Part shown: positions 32,176 through 33,488 of the stretch, piece by piece
How the letters are laid out: each line of letters begins with the position of its first letter
How positions within the stretch are numbered: the first letter of the stretch is position 1
DNA from: an uncultured Verrucomicrobia subdivision 3 bacterium
Lineage (GTDB): Bacteria > Verrucomicrobiota > Verrucomicrobiia > Limisphaerales > UBA11358
Reading direction: 5' to 3'
NCBI GenBank assembly: GCA_903889895.1
Contig: CAISYZ010000033.1
Location: forward strand, 1-33,488
DNA length: 33,488 bases
Notes under the pieces: model-generated
What the model was told of the DNA's origin: nothing
The model's database searches: none
The model's input: the letters and a program-made list of their open reading frames with translations, nothing else
Position numbers and translations under genes: made by a program

Positions 32176-33488
32176 ATGGAATACGAAGCCGTCATCGGAC
32201 TGGAAACGCACGTCCAGCTCAAAACCAAATCCAAGATGTGGTGCGGTTGTGCGAACCAATACGGTTCCGAGCCGAACACCAACGTCTGCCCCGTCTGCCT
32301 CGGCATGCCCGGCGTGCTGCCGGTGCCGAACGAGGAGGCGCTGCGCAAAACGGTTTTGACCGGCTACCTGCTGAACTGCGAGATTCCGCACTACGCGAAG
32401 TTCGACCGAAAAAATTATTTCTATCCCGACGCCTCCAAGAATTACCAGCTCACGCAATACGACAAACCCAGCACCGCGAACGGCTTCGTGGAATTTGAAT
32501 TCAACGGCCTTGGCTCCGTCAACGGCCTGGGCAAAGTCCGCATCACCCGCGCGCACTTGGAAGAAGACGTGGGCAAGCTCACGCATTTCGACCGCACCAG
32601 CGGCGTGGATTTTAACCGCGCCGGCGTGCCGCTGCTCGAAATCGTTTCCGAGCCGGACCTCACCGGCGCCGACATGGCCTACGCCTATCTCAACGCGCTC
32701 ACGGAGATTTTACACCAGGGCGGCGTGAGCGATTGCGACATGGAAAAAGGCATGGTGCGCTGCGACGTGAACATTTCCGTCCGCCCCGTCGGCACGAAGG
32801 AACTCGGCGCAAAGATCGAGATCAAAAACATGAATTCATTTTCCGGCGTGCGCCGCGCGGCGGAATACGAAATCGCCCGCCAAATCGAAGTTTTGAAATC
32901 CGGCGGCACGCTCATCCAGTCCACACGCCGCTGGGATGACGTCGCGGGCATCACCGAGGAAATGCGCACGAAGGAAAACGCTCACGACTACCGCTATTTT
33001 CCCGAACCTGACATGATGCCGCTCGCGCCGACCGATGCGTGGCTGGCCGACGTGAAGTCCCGTGTTATCGAATTGCCGCTCGCGCGCAAGCAGCGGTTCA
33101 TGCGCGATTACCAGTTGCCCGCTGGCGACGCGGAAGTGTTCAAGAGCAACGTCGCGTTGGGAAATTATTTTGAAGGCCTCGCCAAGCAGGCGAAAAATCC
33201 CAAAGCGCTCGCCAACTGGATCATCAATAACCTCCTCGCCAAACTCTCCGAGGCAAACGAGGCGGAAGCCGAGGAACAGGCCGCGCTCGGCCTCGATCTG
33301 ACCGACATGAAGCTCTCCACGCTCGCTGACTTGAAGTTCAAGCCGGAGGCGTTGCTGGAACTTGTCGCGCTCGTCGAGGCCAAGACCATCAGCAGTTCCG
33401 CCGCGCAGCAGGTGTTTGCGGAAATGTTCGCGACCGGCAAAGCACCCGCCGTCATCGTGCAGGAAAAAGGACTGGCGCAAGTCAGCGA
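32176..33488 (+). CDS. gatB: Glutamyl-/aspartyl-tRNA amidotransferase subunit B (C-terminus outside window)
   Basis: The plus strand is open from ATG 32176 to the window edge (about 437 residues). GatB is the kinase-like subunit that activates the tRNA-bound acid. It begins MEYEAVIGLETHVQLKTKSK, and the zinc site is WCGCANQYG with NVCPVCLGMPG. Then follow DRKNYFYPDASKNYQLTQYD, HLEEDVGKL, NRAGVPLLEIVSEPD, MVRCDVNISVRP and EIKNMNSFSGVRRA. The HDYRYFPEPDM motif is present. The C-terminal helical tail (LANWIINNLLAKL onward) is mostly included. The gene is separated from gatA by six genes. Confidence 0.97.
   Translation, partial: MEYEAVIGLETHVQLKTKSKMWCGCANQYGSEPNTNVCPVCLGMPGVLPVPNEEALRKTVLTGYLLNCEIPHYAKFDRKNYFYPDASKNYQLTQYDKPSTANGFVEFEFNGLGSVNGLGKVRITRAHLEEDVGKLTHFDRTSGVDFNRAGVPLLEIVSEPDLTGADMAYAYLNALTEILHQGGVSDCDMEKGMVRCDVNISVRPVGTKELGAKIEIKNMNSFSGVRRAAEYEIARQIEVLKSGGTLIQSTRRWDDVAGITEEMRTKENAHDYRYFPEPDMMPLAPTDAWLADVKSRVIELPLARKQRFMRDYQLPAGDAEVFKSNVALGNYFEGLAKQAKNPKALANWIINNLLAKLSEANEAEAEEQAALGLDLTDMKLSTLADLKFKPEALLELVALVEAKTISSSAAQQVFAEMFATGKAPAVIVQEKGLAQVS

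Overview
The window looks like a chromosomal piece of a Gram-negative bacterium, most likely Verrucomicrobiota and perhaps close to the Pedosphaera/Limisphaerales group. This is an inference from protein style and gene order, because no rRNA or other marker gene is present. Supporting signs are LPS genes (kdsA, kdsC, lptC-lptA-lptB), an HPr kinase/HPr pair without other PTS genes, GatCAB subunits, a ThuA-like exported protein and moderately high GC in the core genes. No tRNA, rRNA, CRISPR array or transposase was seen.

Layout. (1) 1-8.5 kb: the end of a ThuA-like gene (minus strand), then arginine genes argB, argD and argF, with an AlkA-type glycosylase overlapping argD. An AT-richer minus-strand block (a Sel1-like membrane protein, a possible UDG-fold protein and an unknown protein) plus a 21-bp-period repeat array separates argB from argD. 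(2) 8.5-13.7 kb: a minus-strand pair (RluA-type pseudouridine synthase and PpiD/SurA-like chaperone), hemB (minus) and glgC (plus). (3) 13.7-17.6 kb: a second 21-bp-period array with a different core, an ArsR-like regulator, and four small AT-richer genes of unknown function separated by sites resembling integron attC elements. kdsA and another small gene follow. (4) 17.5-22.4 kb: a duplicated scrap of the kdsC start, an SDR gene, and a tight run kdsC-lptC-lptA-lptB (three ATGA overlaps) followed by hprK, HPr and gatC. (5) 22.4-33.5 kb: a TPR-like membrane protein, a frameshifted PAP2-family gene, gatA, a CHASE3 membrane protein, a TetR regulator with an RND efflux pair, a split acyl-carrier-like membrane protein, and gatB running off the end.

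How the genes work together. ArgB, ArgD and ArgF supply three steps of arginine synthesis. KdsA and KdsC make KDO, and the Lpt proteins move LPS. HprK and HPr form a Ser-phosphorylation switch placed directly after the Lpt genes. GatC, GatA and GatB together make the tRNA amidotransferase, but their genes are separated by unrelated ones.

The most unusual items are: the protein at 31417-32115, whose two ends look like the two halves of an acyl carrier protein in swapped order; the two 21-bp arrays; the attC-like sites; and a promoter-like element shared by argB and gatB.
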